Assembly (NCBI GenBank): GCA_050180485.1
Contig: JBFXED010000006.1
Span: 1 to 64,000 of the forward strand
Reading direction: 5' to 3'
Source: CADEGL01 sp050180485
GTDB lineage: Bacteria > Pseudomonadota > Alphaproteobacteria > CADEGL01
Length of the DNA stretch: 64,000 bases
Positions 32,626 through 41,966 of this stretch are shown piece by piece. How positions within the stretch are numbered: position 1 is the stretch's first letter; the number at the start of each line of letters is the position of its first letter. The notes below the pieces were generated by a model, which was given only the letters and a program-made list of their open reading frames with translations, did no database searches and was not told the DNA's origin. A program made the position numbers and the translations under genes.

Positions 32626-35586
32626 TCAATTGTTTCCATCTCCCACAAGGGAAAACGGCGCCCAAAATAGGGGGTGTGCATAGGTAAACAGCATTTTGCC
32701 CGCGGCATCGGTTTCCGTTCCCGTGTCGAGTATTTGCAGCATCGCCTGCCGAAGGGCCTCAGCTCGGGTAATTGAGGGCTGGTCAGCTTGGAGCCGAAAC
32801 AGTTCGGTCGTGAGCTTGGCAGCGGAAGCCGATTGGACCGGCCAGTTAGTCACTAGTAAGGATTTGGCACCGGAATAGAAGAATGCGCTGCCGAGGCCGG
32901 AAATCGCCTCAGCCCCCTGCTCGCCTGCTGCCGCCGTATTGCACGCCGAAAGCACAACCCAATCAGCGTTCAGTTTAAGCTGAAGGATATCGTTAACGGT
33001 CAGGAACTCTCCGCCACTCAACGCTAGTGCCGGCTGAGCCAGCCCGAGTTCTCCGGCCGTCAGACCATGGGTAGCGAATTCCACGACCCGATAATCTGAG
33101 AGCGGCGTAGCCTTGACCTTGGCTAGCGACGCGTCGGTACCCAAAAACACATCGCGCGACGTATCAGCATTGAGCACTTTCGCGATGGATAAAATCTCCT
33201 CCCGCGTATCTGGCAAAGGCGGTAGCAGGTTGCCTGACGTCGACACCGATCGGAGGAGCAACGGATAATCGCCCGACACAGGCGTGCTATCAGCCACCAC
33301 GATTGGCGCTTGTACACTGGCTTCAGTCTTTCCAACCACTTGGAATGCAGGGTCGCCGAAGCCCGCGAAAGGTCGAGGTCGGTTAGCTGGCTTGAGCGTC
33401 CGTAGCGCCTTAAACGCCGACATAGAAGGAACCATAGTCACCGTATGAGTTCTGGCCAGCCACGGCACCTTGCGGTACTCGGCAAAAATCTCATTTGCCT
33501 TGGCCGGCATTCCGGTTTGCGTCGGGAATAACCCAAACGGAAAATAGCCCAGCGCACCATTCGTCACGACGACCAGGTTTCGAGCGTCTTTCCAGCCCGC
33601 TTCGACCGGCCCGAGAATGGCCTGGTACAGGCGATAAGCACCCCCAACATCAAAGGCTGGTAAATCACTAACTCGGGACACGTTGGGGTCGAGTGCGCTT
33701 CGCAACGCTGCCACCTGGTCGGCGACCTGCTTGGCTGACAACGGCACCGCTGCAAAATTGGGCGCTCCCGACTTAGGGACTGCCCAAACGAAACTGCGCT
33801 CAGTTCCCAGATAGACCGCGACCATCGCCTCGTCCGGGCGTAAGAGCGCCTGGATCTCTTCCATGCTGATAGCTTTGGGACGCAGCATTTCCGCATAGCT
33901 GGGAAACTGCTTCTCTAAGCGCGAAGCCAGGTCGCCACGTTGATCGCGGAGTTTATCTATCCTTATACGAAGCTCTTCTGCGACCTTAGCGTCCTTGCCA
34001 GAAACTGCGTTGAGCAACAGCCCATTCAAGGTCGCAATCTGCTTTTCAGCATCCTGTTCTTGGCGGATGAGTGTGGCCAACTCCGAACTGACCTCGCTTC
34101 GGATCGTCGACAAGGCGATGGAGGATTGGACCGATCGTGCTCGCAGAGCTTCAGCTACTCGAAACGCACCATCCGGTGATGCCGTCTGCAGGTATTCCTC
34201 TAAAACCAGCTTCCGAAGCAAGTCCTGAGAGGCGCGCCCAGTGGTGTCGTCGTTCGATTGTCGAGAGGGAGACAGCAAGATTGGAATCGTTTCAGCGAAG
34301 ACGGTCCTTGCTTGCTCTTCCTCTAACGTCAAAGCCTGAACCGATCGAGCCAGGGCCGTCTCATAGTGCTTGGGGCCGAGCCGTTCTGAAAGAGTCTCAG
34401 CGGCTTTTTTGGCAATCTGCCGCGCGCCGGGCCGGTCACCAGTTTTCAGATGCACCATAGCAACCGTGGGATCAGCATTGATCTCCGTGCGAAGGATCGC
34501 CACGGACTCCGTAGCCCAATTTCCCTCTATCCGATCAAACAGCTTTCTCGCCTCGGCCCAGTTGCCATCTGCAATGGATACACGAGCAAGACGAGCGACG
34601 GCTTCAGTGACGTCAGAAGAGTTTTCCGGGTAACCCGCCCGTTCATAGATCTGGAGTAGACGACTCGTGAGTTCCTTCGTGTCTAGATAGCGTCGCTGCT
34701 CCATCAGGACGGATGCCAATACTCTTGTTCGATAAATAATCGCCGTTATCCCTTCCTGCGATCGATTGAGTGACTCCCAGAGCGCCTGAATAGCCAGGGT
34801 TTCAGCTTCCACAGGGTTATTCATTAGCGAGAGATTCGTGGCACGCTCGCTGACGATGGAGGCAAGCATTTCGGGGACGTCGCCGACGGACTTATCGTAC
34901 TTGGCAAGCGGCAGGACCTCTTTCATCGCCTCGATGGCCTTCAGGAAGGCTTTGTCCGCCTCATCGTTCTTTCCTTGGAACTGCAGAATGAACGCTTCGG
35001 CGCGATGTACATAACCCCACCAAAAGTTTTGGTACGTGGAATACAATTGGGTCCCACGTTGGCCGTTGAGGATCAACTTCGCTTTGTCGTAATGACGCTG
35101 GGCACAAGAGAAGTCGCCGACAAAAGCGCAGGATGCAGCGGCGCGCGAGTGCCAGAGAATATTCCGCCCGTACAGCGATGGGGAAAGCGCATCAGCAGCC
35201 ATGCTTCGATATTTGGCTGCCTGCACCATGTCCCCGCCATTGGCATGGGTGTAAGCCAATTGCCAAAAAACGTTTGCCATGTCGGTGCCGGATTGCCCAC
35301 CAACCTCCAGGGCCTGATTCAGAAGCTCCTCACGTTTCGCATAGTCATTGAGTCGCCAGGCTGCGAGCGACTTCTTAAGGAGAAGATCGACACGCTGGGA
35401 GCCTTGCACATCATCCGGTATTGGCGTCGCGATTAGCTCTCGATCTGCCTTGGCAGTGTCGGCCTTTTCGATCTGGGTGATTCTTTGATCGAGCGACGAG
35501 AGAATTTCTTGAACCGAGGTCTTGGCGTTAGCCTGGGACCCAAAGCCTAAACTGGCTATCAGAGCGACAGCGACCAGCCGATTCAT
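32626..35586 (-). CDS. Exported TPR-CHAT protein (caspase-like protease)
   Basis: A 986-residue protein. A signal peptide (LVAVALIASLGFGSQANA) is followed by a long run of TPR helices (~40-450), a linker with coiled coil (~480-580), and a C-terminal CHAT domain (~700-980). The CHAT catalytic histidine is in VVEFATHGLTAGELG and the cysteine in DWVVLSACNTAAAGEQGAEA. CHAT proteases are caspase relatives. In bacteria some are defence or cell-death effectors, but exported TPR-CHAT proteins are also common with unknown function. Periplasmic location makes an antiphage role less certain. It lies between an exported hydrolase and an exported protein. Confidence 0.85.
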   Translation of the reverse strand: MNRLVAVALIASLGFGSQANAKTSVQEILSSLDQRITQIEKADTAKADRELIATPIPDDVQGSQRVDLLLKKSLAAWRLNDYAKREELLNQALEVGGQSGTDMANVFWQLAYTHANGGDMVQAAKYRSMAADALSPSLYGRNILWHSRAAASCAFVGDFSCAQRHYDKAKLILNGQRGTQLYSTYQNFWWGYVHRAEAFILQFQGKNDEADKAFLKAIEAMKEVLPLAKYDKSVGDVPEMLASIVSERATNLSLMNNPVEAETLAIQALWESLNRSQEGITAIIYRTRVLASVLMEQRRYLDTKELTSRLLQIYERAGYPENSSDVTEAVARLARVSIADGNWAEARKLFDRIEGNWATESVAILRTEINADPTVAMVHLKTGDRPGARQIAKKAAETLSERLGPKHYETALARSVQALTLEEEQARTVFAETIPILLSPSRQSNDDTTGRASQDLLRKLVLEEYLQTASPDGAFRVAEALRARSVQSSIALSTIRSEVSSELATLIRQEQDAEKQIATLNGLLLNAVSGKDAKVAEELRIRIDKLRDQRGDLASRLEKQFPSYAEMLRPKAISMEEIQALLRPDEAMVAVYLGTERSFVWAVPKSGAPNFAAVPLSAKQVADQVAALRSALDPNVSRVSDLPAFDVGGAYRLYQAILGPVEAGWKDARNLVVVTNGALGYFPFGLFPTQTGMPAKANEIFAEYRKVPWLARTHTVTMVPSMSAFKALRTLKPANRPRPFAGFGDPAFQVVGKTEASVQAPIVVADSTPVSGDYPLLLRSVSTSGNLLPPLPDTREEILSIAKVLNADTSRDVFLGTDASLAKVKATPLSDYRVVEFATHGLTAGELGLAQPALALSGGEFLTVNDILQLKLNADWVVLSACNTAAAGEQGAEAISGLGSAFFYSGAKSLLVTNWPVQSASAAKLTTELFRLQADQPSITRAEALRQAMLQILDTGTETDAAGKMLFTYAHPLFWAPFSLVGDGNN

Positions 35587-35595
35587 TGCTTCGTC

Positions 35596-36573
35596 CTACT
35601 TGTTAGATTCTTTTGCGGGTTCGGAGCTGTCGGGGTGACGGTTCCGGTCGAAGAAGTTGATTACTTCCTGACGGTATTTGGCATCGTCCATGAACCAATG
35701 TCCGTTCGGGGGATTGATGACTTTGCTGCCGCCAGGACGGCCCCAAACCGACGAACCGCAATCGCTCGGACGCGTGTCCACATGGTCCATTTTGGATTTG
35801 ATGTTGAGAACCGGAACGGACGGCGGTGCTTTTACCGGGCGGTCGATCAACGTCGAGTCGCGATTCGCCAACGTGTAGCTCGGGCAACCCCATCCCGAGA
35901 TAACCTCAGCGTTTACCCCACTGCCTGAATAGGCGGCGACCGCCAATCCACCTTCGCTTTGACCGAAAAGGAACAAGTCATTCGACTTGAACCACGGAGC
36001 ACTCCGAACTTGGGAAATCGTGTAATAGATTTCCTCCATCCGCATCCGATTGATCGTGTCCCAGTCGATGCCTTTGGCCGTGTAGCTGAAATTGCCTCCG
36101 GCGCATCCCTGCGGGCGAAAATCCCGAGCCATGGAATCGGGGGCAATGAAGATGTAGCCCGCTGCGTTCATGCTCTCAGCGAAAGCATTGACGCTGTTAC
36201 CCGACAATCCAGCGCACCCGTGGAAAAAGATCACAACCGGGAAAGATTGGCTGGCCGCCAAGGCAGCTTGAACGCGCGGAGATTTCATGTAGCCGAGAGT
36301 ACCGTTCGGAAGAGAAACGTAAGCATCGTTCCAAGTCTTCTGAACTTCCGGATCGCTTCCAACATTCTCGAAGTTCTGACTAACGCAGGAAGATAGAAGA
36401 AGCGTAGTTGCAACCAATAGGATGCGACATTGCGCCACCACACAGTCCCTTTTGTTGACCGTATGAAGCTTGGCGCTCTCTGCTTGTAAGGCGCTGTGAC
36501 CGGAGTCACGAGACAGAAATCCCAGCAGTGGGAGCGAATTAAGCCTTACCCGGTACAGTAGGTATTTCACCAC
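35596..36573 (-). CDS. Alpha/beta hydrolase, probable lipoprotein
   Basis: Up to 325 residues. The likely lipobox is LLLSSC (cysteine near residue 62), so the true start may be later than 36,573. The fold is of the dienelactone-hydrolase type: oxyanion segment FPVVIFFHGCAGLSG, nucleophile elbow LFGQSEGG, and a late histidine in NGHWFMDD. It is the first gene of the CHAT operon, 9 bp before the CHAT gene. The substrate is unknown. Confidence 0.72.
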   Translation of the reverse strand: MVKYLLYRVRLNSLPLLGFLSRDSGHSALQAESAKLHTVNKRDCVVAQCRILLVATTLLLSSCVSQNFENVGSDPEVQKTWNDAYVSLPNGTLGYMKSPRVQAALAASQSFPVVIFFHGCAGLSGNSVNAFAESMNAAGYIFIAPDSMARDFRPQGCAGGNFSYTAKGIDWDTINRMRMEEIYYTISQVRSAPWFKSNDLFLFGQSEGGLAVAAYSGSGVNAEVISGWGCPSYTLANRDSTLIDRPVKAPPSVPVLNIKSKMDHVDTRPSDCGSSVWGRPGGSKVINPPNGHWFMDDAKYRQEVINFFDRNRHPDSSEPAKESNK

Positions 36574-36636
36574 TTTTTCTCCCTTTTGTTCAATATATCG
36601 AGGTGTTTATGCTGAACAGTTGCGGTCGCATCCGGC

Positions 36637-36870
36637 ATGGATTTGCGGGATGTGTTTGCGCGCAACTTACGGCGCCTTCGAAGTGAACGAGGGTTGAGCC
36701 AGGACGATCTGGCCTATGAGGCTGAGGTCAGCCGCAGCTATTTGAGCCAGCTCGAGAAGGGAACCTTTTTCGCTAGCCTTCGAATCATTGGAAGGCTGGC
36801 TATGGTCTTGAAAGTCGAGCCAGCAGAGCTATTGAAGCTCCCCGAAAGACGTCGGCGCAAAAGCCGTTAA
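36637..36870 (+). CDS. Small XRE-family HTH regulator
   Basis: A 77-residue Cro/C1-type HTH: NLRRLRSERGLSQDDLAYEAEVSRSYLSQLEKG, with nothing beyond the domain but a basic tail. It is divergent from the CHAT operon (63 bp), so it may control that operon. It converges with the DUF3768 gene. Confidence 0.82.
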   Translation: MDLRDVFARNLRRLRSERGLSQDDLAYEAEVSRSYLSQLEKGTFFASLRIIGRLAMVLKVEPAELLKLPERRRRKSR

Positions 36871-36874
36871 CGCG

Positions 36875-37237
36875 TCAGTACTCCGACGCCAGCATCAGCG
36901 TAAGCACGCGGCAGGTGACGTGTGGGTCGGCGGGGTCAGGCGAATGCCCATCCTTCGATAGGTTGTAGTAGTCGATCTTCCAGAAGAACTTGTTGCCATG
37001 TTCTTCGAACACACCGAAGTCGTGTTCGCCGTGGGGATCGTTTGCCGGCGAGAAGTCGTCATAGCTTGCCATCGTGTAGAGAACATCCCCGACGAGGGCT
37101 CCGCCCACAAGCTCGGATACGCCACGGGTGATGACAATTTCCCCGCCAACCCAATGGCGCCGCAGCATGTCGTTCAGCTTCTGGATCTCGACAGTGCGTG
37201 CCTTCGAAGTTTCGGCCTTACCTTCCGAATCGGTCAC
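36875..37237 (-). CDS. DUF3768 family protein
   Basis: A 120-residue protein from GTG at 37,237 with a GGAG site; the longer frame has no such support. It shows the DUF3768 pattern: DFGVFEEHGNKFFWKIDYYN, then SPDPADPHVTCRVLTLMLASEY at the end. The family is common on alphaproteobacterial plasmids and islands. No function is known. Confidence 0.78.
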   Translation of the reverse strand: MTDSEGKAETSKARTVEIQKLNDMLRRHWVGGEIVITRGVSELVGGALVGDVLYTMASYDDFSPANDPHGEHDFGVFEEHGNKFFWKIDYYNLSKDGHSPDPADPHVTCRVLTLMLASEY

Positions 37238-37483
37238 GTGGTTCTCCTTTCCCTGTGTTGGTGACAGCGCGCGTTGTGCCCACGGAGCTTTTCCCGCAGG
37301 CGTGAGGCGGACTGCATTGGTGGTGAGTCGAGTGAACGCGAACGGCGCGGAGCGAGGCAGCGCTATGAGGCCCAGATCGCCTGCCACGGCCTCAGTATGT
37401 GGCCGCCGTTAACGTGTCCGCTGGAGCGCTCCAGGACGCGTTTTGAGCCTTCAAAACCCCTCTTAAAGGGATCTTTTTGGGCT

Positions 37484-37876
37484 TTACGGCCGCGATCGGC
37501 CGGCCGGTTGGACGAGGAGGTACGAGCTATACCGGTACGGCCCCCGCCGGGGTCCTTTCGGGTCGAGAATGCGTTTGCGGGTGGCATCCCAGATTACCCA
37601 GTGCCAAGACCCGTCCGGCCTCGGGTTGACCTTCAGAATCGCGTCAGACCTGAGATCGATCAGCTGACGGCCGCGGAGCGATCGCAAGTGGCCGGAGGTC
37701 TTGAAACCGAATCTCTTGAGCACACGGCGTAGATCGCGCGTGTCGGTAAAGGTCGAGGTACGGCGGCTGGTGCCGGCATAGAGTTCCCGCTTGGCCTGCC
37801 GATAGCCGATGCCGGCGAGCATGGCGATGCAGGCAATTCCGCAGCCGTTTTCGTCGAGTTGCCAGATCTGGCGCAT
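37484..37876 (-). CDS. C39-like papain-fold peptidase
   Basis: A 130-residue protein from ATG at 37,876, after a GGGG site. It has the C39-type layout: Gln-Leu-Asp then NGCGIACIAMLAG with the cysteine near residue 11, a histidine in SWHWVIWD and an Asp-Pro in ILDPKGP. C39 peptidases cleave double-glycine leaders, but stand-alone small members have no known substrate. It ends the cargo before the second mobile element. Confidence 0.65.
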   Translation of the reverse strand: MRQIWQLDENGCGIACIAMLAGIGYRQAKRELYAGTSRRTSTFTDTRDLRRVLKRFGFKTSGHLRSLRGRQLIDLRSDAILKVNPRPDGSWHWVIWDATRKRILDPKGPRRGPYRYSSYLLVQPAGRSRP

Positions 37877-38020
37877 TTGATCCCCTTTCTGCATGTGATT
37901 GAGCACGCCGATACGGGCGCCGGTCAGCACGAAGGCCGCGGCGGTCCGGACGCGTGAGTGATGGATGGCTAAGTTTTGTGAAGGGCTACCGAAGCGGCAG
38001 CAGCTAGACGGCAGGGATGC

Positions 38021-38596
38021 TTAGATCAGTGCCACGAGGCGGCGCTGGGCGAAGGCGTCGGCATCGATATACGCCTGAGTCTGGCTGATCGACCGATGGC
38101 CGGCCAGCTTTTGGACATCCCGCAAGCTGCCCCCTGTGCGGGCGACCAGGCGAGCGGCTCGGGTGATGAAGGTGCGGCGCCCGGAGTGGGATGAGCACCC
38201 CACAAAGCCAAGGCCGCGGTAGAGGACGTTAAACCAGTTCACGACGCTGTTGGCCGTCATGGCCGGCCCTCGCTCGGACTTGACCACGTGGCCCTTCGTG
38301 CCGGTCTTGCGCGCCAGCTGAAGCAGAGCTCGGCGAAGATCGGGGTGAACCGGGATGCTTCGACCCGACCGCTTCTTGGCCGCCCGATCCTGGAGCTCGA
38401 TCGCCGTCGCGAGCTCGCGCGTGGGCGTCAGGACCATCGACCAGGTCAACGCGGCGATTTCCCCTGCCCGCAAACCGGCCTTAGCAGAGAGTAGAACGAT
38501 GACGCGGTCGCGCTCGGAGTGTCGGCCGCGCCTGACCGCCTGTAGAGCCGCCTCGAGCTGGCGGCGCGAGAGAATTTTGGCCTGCTTGCCGGCCAT
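38021..38596 (-). CDS. Small tyrosine recombinase (integrase) of mobile element 2
   Basis: A 191-residue sister of the 57-632 recombinase, of equal length and with the same active-site boxes (AGLRAGEIAALTW, HSGRRTF, LAGHRSISQTQAYID). Differences are spread along the protein, with the C-terminal third most conserved. It is divergent from the DprA-like gene. Because it has drifted from copy 1 while the central block has not, the two elements probably had separate histories before their cores were made alike. Confidence 0.88.
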   Translation of the reverse strand: MAGKQAKILSRRQLEAALQAVRRGRHSERDRVIVLLSAKAGLRAGEIAALTWSMVLTPTRELATAIELQDRAAKKRSGRSIPVHPDLRRALLQLARKTGTKGHVVKSERGPAMTANSVVNWFNVLYRGLGFVGCSSHSGRRTFITRAARLVARTGGSLRDVQKLAGHRSISQTQAYIDADAFAQRRLVALI

Positions 38597-38751
38597 GGCC
38601 TCCTCCTTGGTTAGAGCTGTGGCAAGTAAATCTTAACATAGAAGGTGAAAAATGTCAAATATATCAAAAGTTTATGATTTTATAGCCAAAATTTCTCCAG
38701 AAATTGACTTTGAAAAATTCGGTTGTGTTGGGCCTCTAATTAAATAAAATT

Positions 38752-38766
38752 GTTCTCTATTTGTTC
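38752..38766 (+). promoter_or_regulatory. LexA (SOS) box upstream of DprA-like gene, element 2
   Basis: GTTC-N7-GTTC, identical over 16 bases to the site at 802-816 (GTTCTCTATTTGTTCT). It lies about 70 bp before the DprA-like start. Flanking DNA on either side has diverged between the elements, so conservation of the box is informative. Confidence 0.72.
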
Positions 38767-38835
38767 TTGTTAAAAATTACGGCCCAGCCGTTGAAACAGC
38801 ACGTGTTTGCGGAAATGAAGCGGAGTATCGTTCGG

Positions 38836-39753
38836 ATGACGACGACGGGGGATGATCGGATGCATTTGCTCGCGGCAGCCAATACTGGCCCGGCAAAAGC
38901 CCCTATTTCGCCTCGCCTTGAACTTGGCGCCTACGAAGCGCTTTGGCTAGAGCACGGCGCGACCTTTAAGACAATTGCCGATCGTTTCGCGGTCGACCCA
39001 GAAGCCCTTCCATCGGATTTTGTGCCCTCTACAGTAGCGCAGGCGCGAGCCGGTGAGGTTCTAGCGCTTCTTAAGTCTAAGGGTGTCCACAGATTCGGAA
39101 TCCGCGTCCACCACGCCGGGGATTACCCACCTCGCCTTCGGGACGCTAAGTACCCGGTTGAACTTCTGTATTATCAGGGCGCCTGGGAACTTACGGAATT
39201 GCGTTCCTTGGCAATCGTAGGCACTAGGAATGCCTCGACAGAGGGAATTGCGCGGACACAACGACTAGCTCGCGAACTCGTCGAACGAAACTTCACAGTC
39301 GTATCTGGCTTGGCAACCGGCATCGATACCGCTGCCCATACTGCGGCTCTCGACGCTGGCGGTAGAACGATTGCTGTAATTGGGACGCCACTTGGCGACT
39401 TTTATCCCAAAGAGAACCGCGCCCTCCAGGAGCGCATCGCTTCAGAATTTTTGCTGATTTCACAAGTGCCAGTTCTGCGCTATCGGAATCAGAAGCCACC
39501 TCAAAACCGGCTGTTCTTCCCAGAGCGCAACATCACGATGAGCGCGTTGACGGAGGGAACGATCATTGTCGAAGCCAGTGAGACGTCTGGAACGTTGCAT
39601 CAGGCAAAGGCAGCGATTCACCAAGGCCGCAAGTTGTTCATCCTCGACTCTTGTTTTCACCGATCAGACATAACGTGGCCACACCGGTTTGCGGAGCAGG
39701 GTGCGATCCGCGTCAAGACCTCCGCGGACATTTGGGATGCCCTCGGCTCCTAG
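38836..39753 (+). CDS. DprA/Smf-family protein, ShosA-like, element 2
   Basis: A 305-residue protein. Apart from a few residues in the first 20 (MTTTGDDRMHLL versus MTTGGEDRMRLL) it is identical to the 886-1,803 product, with the same Rossmann motifs. The reading frame is open back to 38,761, inside the LexA box, so that longer start is unlikely. ATG at 38,836 matches copy 1, and ATG at 38,860 is an alternative. Putative antitoxin of the overlapping PRTase. Confidence 0.85.
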   Translation: MTTTGDDRMHLLAAANTGPAKAPISPRLELGAYEALWLEHGATFKTIADRFAVDPEALPSDFVPSTVAQARAGEVLALLKSKGVHRFGIRVHHAGDYPPRLRDAKYPVELLYYQGAWELTELRSLAIVGTRNASTEGIARTQRLARELVERNFTVVSGLATGIDTAAHTAALDAGGRTIAVIGTPLGDFYPKENRALQERIASEFLLISQVPVLRYRNQKPPQNRLFFPERNITMSALTEGTIIVEASETSGTLHQAKAAIHQGRKLFILDSCFHRSDITWPHRFAEQGAIRVKTSADIWDALGS

Positions 39754-40396
39754 ACTTCTTCGGATTGATGAGACCACGATCAGCGATCACTATCGGCTCC
39801 AGCCGAGTGACGAGGTGTACTATTTGTATGAGTACACTTCGGGGCAGAATTATCTCTTTGGTGAGACGAACAATCTGATTTCTAATTTAAAAAAGTCGCC
39901 AACGCGGGCAAATCGCCCTGCGGAGTATCGACACAAGCTGGATGCAATTCAAAAGTGCGCACGCGACCTCAGCCATGCGCTAAACCGAGAATGGCTCGAT
40001 GGAGCCACCCTGGTGCCCGTGCCGCCTTCAAAGGCGCGTGGCACACCGGAATACGACGACCGAATTAGTCAGATTTGTAGGGCCATACCTGCATCACCCA
40101 TTGACGTGCGCGAACTCGTCGTGCAGCGCACTTCCATGGACGCCGCCCACGTATCTGGTAATCGCCCATCAGTGGAAGAGCTTCTGGCCGCCTACGAGAT
40201 CGACGAGGCTCTCACGAGTCCTGCCCCTCTTCGGATCGCGATTGTCGACGATGTCGTAACCGCCGGCACACACTATCGAGCGGTGCATACTCTGCTTTCC
40301 GGCCGCTTTCCTGGAATTCCGGTAATTGGGGTTTTTATCGCTAGGAGAGCTTTATCGCAGGATCAAAGATCGCCGTTCGCGGCCATAGATCCTTAG
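39737..40396 (+). CDS. Phosphoribosyltransferase-domain protein, ShosT-like, element 2
   Basis: Identical to 1,787-2,446, including the PRPP loop IVDDVVTAGTHY and the 17-bp overlap with the upstream gene. A second perfect copy of a putative toxin implies that both antitoxin copies must also stay functional, or at least one of them. Function is inferred from the pairing. Confidence 0.8.
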   Translation: MPSAPRLLRIDETTISDHYRLQPSDEVYYLYEYTSGQNYLFGETNNLISNLKKSPTRANRPAEYRHKLDAIQKCARDLSHALNREWLDGATLVPVPPSKARGTPEYDDRISQICRAIPASPIDVRELVVQRTSMDAAHVSGNRPSVEELLAAYEIDEALTSPAPLRIAIVDDVVTAGTHYRAVHTLLSGRFPGIPVIGVFIARRALSQDQRSPFAAIDP

Positions 40397-40520
40397 GCCA
40401 GGCAGCGGTGACGTTATCCATGACCAGCCGCTATGTGTCGCCCGATCTGGGGCCAATTAGATCGCTTGCAACCGAAGCTCTCAGAACGAATTGCTAAAGC
40501 ACTGGCATTACCGGATGGAA

Positions 40521-40982
40521 TCAATCTGATCGCCCACGATTTTTAGCGACTTTTTTTCGGTTAATTTCGTCTTGTTCAATTTTGGTTAGGCCGTGGTCCG
40601 CCAAAGCAGAACGAAACTGCTTATCACTCCACTTCGATCTATTAGCAAAGGACAAAACCTTCGCATATCGAATCCTAGAAGTCGGAGTTTCGTCAGCAAA
40701 AACTAGCTTAACCAGTCGAGTAAACGCACCTGCGAGTGTACGAGAAGAACCGATTTTTTGCCGCTTGCAGATATTTGCGAATGCCCTTTTCCAGTCCACC
40801 TTCGATTTCGAGCGGCGGCCTATTTTATAGGCAATGCTGAGCTGCATATTGAGGCGGGCTCTTTTGCCTCTGATCCCTTTCTTTCCTGAGCGTACCTGCT
40901 CTATCTCTGCCATTAGCTCAAGGATTCGTCGCTCTGCTTTCTTAACCTCATTGGTAGCTCGTTCAGATTGCGACGTGCTCAT
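40521..40982 (-). CDS. Unknown basic protein of element 2
   Basis: Identical to 2,571-3,032: 153 residues, Lys/Arg-rich, with an N-terminal coiled coil and a helical remainder. Transcribed opposite to the HTH/Rep genes. No family recognised. Confidence 0.6.
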   Translation of the reverse strand: MSTSQSERATNEVKKAERRILELMAEIEQVRSGKKGIRGKRARLNMQLSIAYKIGRRSKSKVDWKRAFANICKRQKIGSSRTLAGAFTRLVKLVFADETPTSRIRYAKVLSFANRSKWSDKQFRSALADHGLTKIEQDEINRKKVAKNRGRSD

Positions 40983-41082
40983 CTTCGCCCCTAGCTACAA
41001 CTGATCATCCGCTACGGATCTGCCAGCTGCAAATTTCGCAACTTGTAAAGCGTCCTCAGGTACATGAAACCTGGAGGCGCAT

Positions 41083-41385
41083 ATGCGCGAACTGAATCCT
41101 AAGCAACGTTACTATACGGATGTTGAGGTCGCAGAATATATAAACCAGTCCGTCAAGACCATTCGGAAATGGCGCCGATGCGGGTACGGCCCGGCGTTCC
41201 ACAAGTTTGGTCGTTCCGTACGGTACTCCTATGCGGATATTAAAATCTTCGAACAACAAAATCGCCATATCAACACTAGCTCCAATGCGGATGTTAGTAG
41301 GAGAGCTTGTGCTGTTGATCCTCGGGCGGGTGCAGAGCCGATTCAATTCGCGTCCGTATCGGATGCTGCCAGGAGGGATAAATGA
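41083..41385 (+). CDS. AlpA/excisionase-like HTH protein, element 2
   Basis: Identical to 3,133-3,435, with the same GGAGG ribosome site and 4-bp overlap with the Rep-like gene. MerR/AlpA-type HTH in the first 55 residues. Confidence 0.75.
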   Translation: MRELNPKQRYYTDVEVAEYINQSVKTIRKWRRCGYGPAFHKFGRSVRYSYADIKIFEQQNRHINTSSNADVSRRACAVDPRAGAEPIQFASVSDAARRDK

Positions 41386-41966
41386 GCACCCTCACTTATG
41401 CGAAGCGCAAGCGGCTTAAGCAGGAGTTAGAGGGCTGGCTGCAGAAACGTCGATTCCACGTGTTCCTTACCTTAACCCTCAATACATCGTCCTCAGCGGA
41501 TGCTGTTTCGAGAAAATTCAAGGCGTGGCTAGCTCAAGTTGATAGATGGCTGATTGGAAATAACTGGCATAAGGATGCGACTAATTGTGTGTTCGCAGTC
41601 GCTGCAGTTGAGCATCTGAACACCAACGCACATTTGCATATTTTGCTTCGACTACCTCGACATGCCCGTCATAAATCCCCTCTACGTCAGGCAAAGAAGT
41701 ATTTTCGATTCTGGACAAAGGTCATCCGTTCCGGAGGGTGCTGCCTATCAACCGGACCGGATCAGGGCGCAGTTAGCTACATCCTTAAGTGCGCTACGGA
41801 TGAAGACGCGTTCAATAGCATCATGTTTTCCAATCAATTTCATGGAAAGAGCAGAAGAAAATGCCGGCGCAAGACCGCGCGGTATCGAGCTAGAGGGTTT
41901 AATTTAGGTGAAAACGTGAATTGTAAAATAATAATTACTCATAAGCCTCGCTCGCATCGCGAGTGA
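41382..41966 (+). CDS. HUH-endonuclease Rep-like protein, element 2
   Basis: Identical to 3,432-4,016, with FLTLTLN, HLHILLRLP and SYILK as motifs 1 to 3. It could nick an origin in either element, so two cognate origins about 38 kb apart might permit joint mobilisation or replication of the intervening DNA. That is inference. Confidence 0.7.
   Translation: MSTLTYAKRKRLKQELEGWLQKRRFHVFLTLTLNTSSSADAVSRKFKAWLAQVDRWLIGNNWHKDATNCVFAVAAVEHLNTNAHLHILLRLPRHARHKSPLRQAKKYFRFWTKVIRSGGCCLSTGPDQGAVSYILKCATDEDAFNSIMFSNQFHGKSRRKCRRKTARYRARGFNLGENVNCKIIITHKPRSHRE

Noticed and set aside
37388..37483. Possible gene or terminator between DUF3768 and C39-like genes
   Set aside because: There is a weak CCCTCTTAAAGGG hairpin before a short T run near 37,459-37,480, but it is too short to call with confidence.
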